Assembly (NCBI GenBank): GCA_050084515.1
Contig: CM114271.1
Span: 63,364,001-63,428,000, forward strand
Source of the DNA: Blasia pusilla
Lineage: Eukaryota; Marchantiophyta; Marchantiopsida; Blasiales
Length of the DNA stretch: 64,000 nt
Direction: 5' to 3'
A program made the position numbers and the translations under genes. A model generated the notes under the pieces. That model ran no database searches. It saw only the letters and a list, made by a program, of their open reading frames with translations, and was not told the DNA's origin. This document shows, in pieces, positions 62,776 to 64,000 of the stretch (positions are counted from its first letter, which is position 1; every line of letters starts with the position of its first letter).

Positions 62776-63050
62776 AGGGGGGCGGGCGGGCTCACGAGTC
62801 TGCATGCAGGTCGGGGGGGTTGTTGCGACAAATTGAAGAGCGTGACCCGGGCCCGACTTGTCCACAAGGCAGGCCTGATCGAAAACAGGCACCGGGCATG
62901 ATGCGCACTGGCCGAGCAAGGATGGAATGCTTGGTGTGCATGGGTCCGGGTGCCGCGGGCAACGCGGGCTCATGGAGCTCGCACTCTGACCCGCACGGAC
63001 ATGTCCATCCTCAGGACAAACATATGTCCGCGTGCAACCTTGAGACGCAT

Positions 63051-64000
63051 GTACTCCTTTATACGCATCAATAAAGCTGCAAAGCTTAGAAGCTAAAGCA
63101 ATTAAGCCCGAATGGCTTCTATTGTTGAATGTATCTTATCGTCTATACACATATGAATAAATCTATGATTCTCATAAGCAAAAGCAATAAAAGCCTGTAT
63201 GGCTTGTTTATGAATGCATGAGTAAATCAGTAAACGCAAGGAAAGTTACATGAGCGGATGAAGAGCGCATTGTAATTGTGGGGAATTCAAATTTTCCAAA
63301 AGAAATCAATAGTTCAAGGTCCTCGGGAGATATGAGTCCTGACACCTCTTTGAGATTGAGAGGGATGTTTAATCAACGGACCTCCCTTGTCGGGAAGATC
63401 TAACAGTCTTTCGGACAGAAAATTTGAATCGACCCAACAAAATACCATTAACAGACATTACGGTGTAAAAAACCCTAAAAACCCAATCGGACAACACTCA
63501 AGCATATCATGTAGCGGCTATGACTTGCAGTAATTGTGTGTTAGACTTCAAAAGAAAGATGCGTAGTTGGCCCAAAATGCCACGCGTCAAATGCACGAGT
63601 GTTTGCGCTAAGAGATGCCACTCTCCCATGATAGTATAGATGTGGCAATAAAAGATAAAATATTCCATAATTTTTTACAAGAAAGCCCCTAACCCCAACA
63701 ACAATGAAGCCTGTGAGAAAGATCTCACAGGTTTCTAACACAAATGACTAAACCTCACCACTCATCAACCTCGGGGGTCTCACTTCCACATAAATGCCCC
63801 ATCACGTACGACAAAGTATGGGGTGTTTTAATTGAGTCCCTTGGAAGACTTATTAAGTTTTATGGAAGAACAATAGGGTTCAATTTATTTCATGATGCTC
63901 TTAAAAGAACAATATGGTCTTTATATTAGTCGTCTTTCCATGGATGACGTTCACATAAGATAGGGTTTATACTCACAAAATATAAATAATACATGTTTGC
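63051..64000. other. No gene seen; one hairpin
   Basis: No coding motif. A perfect 9-bp hairpin (cctgtgaga, loop aaga, tctcacagg) lies at 63710-63731. Confidence 0.5.

Larger units (their letters stand above)
54277..63042 (+). mobile_element. Large hAT DNA transposon, 8,766 bp, TIRs and 8-bp TSD
   Basis: The left end is CAAGGTTGCACGG and the right end CGTGCAACCTTG, a 12-bp perfect terminal inverted repeat (CAAGGTTGCACG). AGACGCAT is present directly outside both ends (54269-54276 and 63043-63050), an exact 8-bp target duplication as hAT transposases make. Inside are a 3.1-kb left part with no recognised gene, a BED/DUF659/dimerisation transposase (57421-60194, +), a satellite array of about 180-bp units (60410-62775), and a GC-rich subterminal block with acggacatgtcc (62770-63035). 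Since the transposase has in-frame stops, this copy cannot move by itself now. The shared termini make it the apparent source family of the small elements at 13033, 23001 and 36103. Confidence 0.9.

Overview
This looks like plant nuclear DNA. The evidence is two class III (secretory) peroxidase genes with the usual plant intron positions, a four-exon plant-type cytosolic ribosomal protein eL13 gene, short GT-AG introns, a Ty1/copia element primed by initiator tRNA-Met, a Ty3/gypsy element, a Helitron end, and BED-finger/DUF659 hAT transposases. I cannot name the lineage. The gypsy element carries a PHD-finger-like tail and there is a DNA-methyltransferase-like pseudogene, neither of which I associate with ordinary seed-plant elements, so a non-seed land plant is a guess only.

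Layout. 0-5 kb is genic: the 3' end of one peroxidase (+) faces a complete peroxidase (- strand, 339 aa) tail to tail. 5.7-15 kb is AT-rich to mixed repeat-derived DNA, with a solo LTR-like copy, a gypsy reverse-transcriptase remnant and short CAAGG-ended elements. 15-21.5 kb is a second genic island holding RPL13 (-, 207 aa) and some unrecognised open reading. 22-26 kb carries another CAAGG-ended element, a lysine/serine-rich open stretch and a Helitron 3' end. 26.35-31.44 kb is one complete but dead copia element with 317-bp LTRs, a 7-bp flanking repeat, no integrase core and an inverted RNase H fragment. 31.4-36 kb is AT-rich and empty of genes. 37.2-40.7 kb holds a DNA-methyltransferase-like pseudogene, a 3' duplication and about a dozen 27-bp palindromes. 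41.5-47.6 kb is a head-to-head pair of gypsy pieces. 47.6-52.7 kb has a transposon-type protein of a family I cannot name and a remnant of a DUF4371/ZMYM-type hAT transposase.

The most complete system is at 54,277-63,042. It is an 8.77-kb hAT element with 12-bp terminal inverted repeats (CAAGGTTGCACG) and an exact 8-bp target duplication (AGACGCAT). It encodes a decayed BED/DUF659/dimerisation transposase and carries a roughly 180-bp tandem satellite array in its 3' third. Short non-autonomous relatives with the same termini occur at 13,033, 23,001, 36,103 and probably 9,996; two have perfect 8-bp duplications. So the window shows a parent element together with its MITE-like derivatives.

Only the two peroxidases and RPL13 look like working host genes. 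Almost all other coding sequence is transposon-derived and carries stops and frameshifts.
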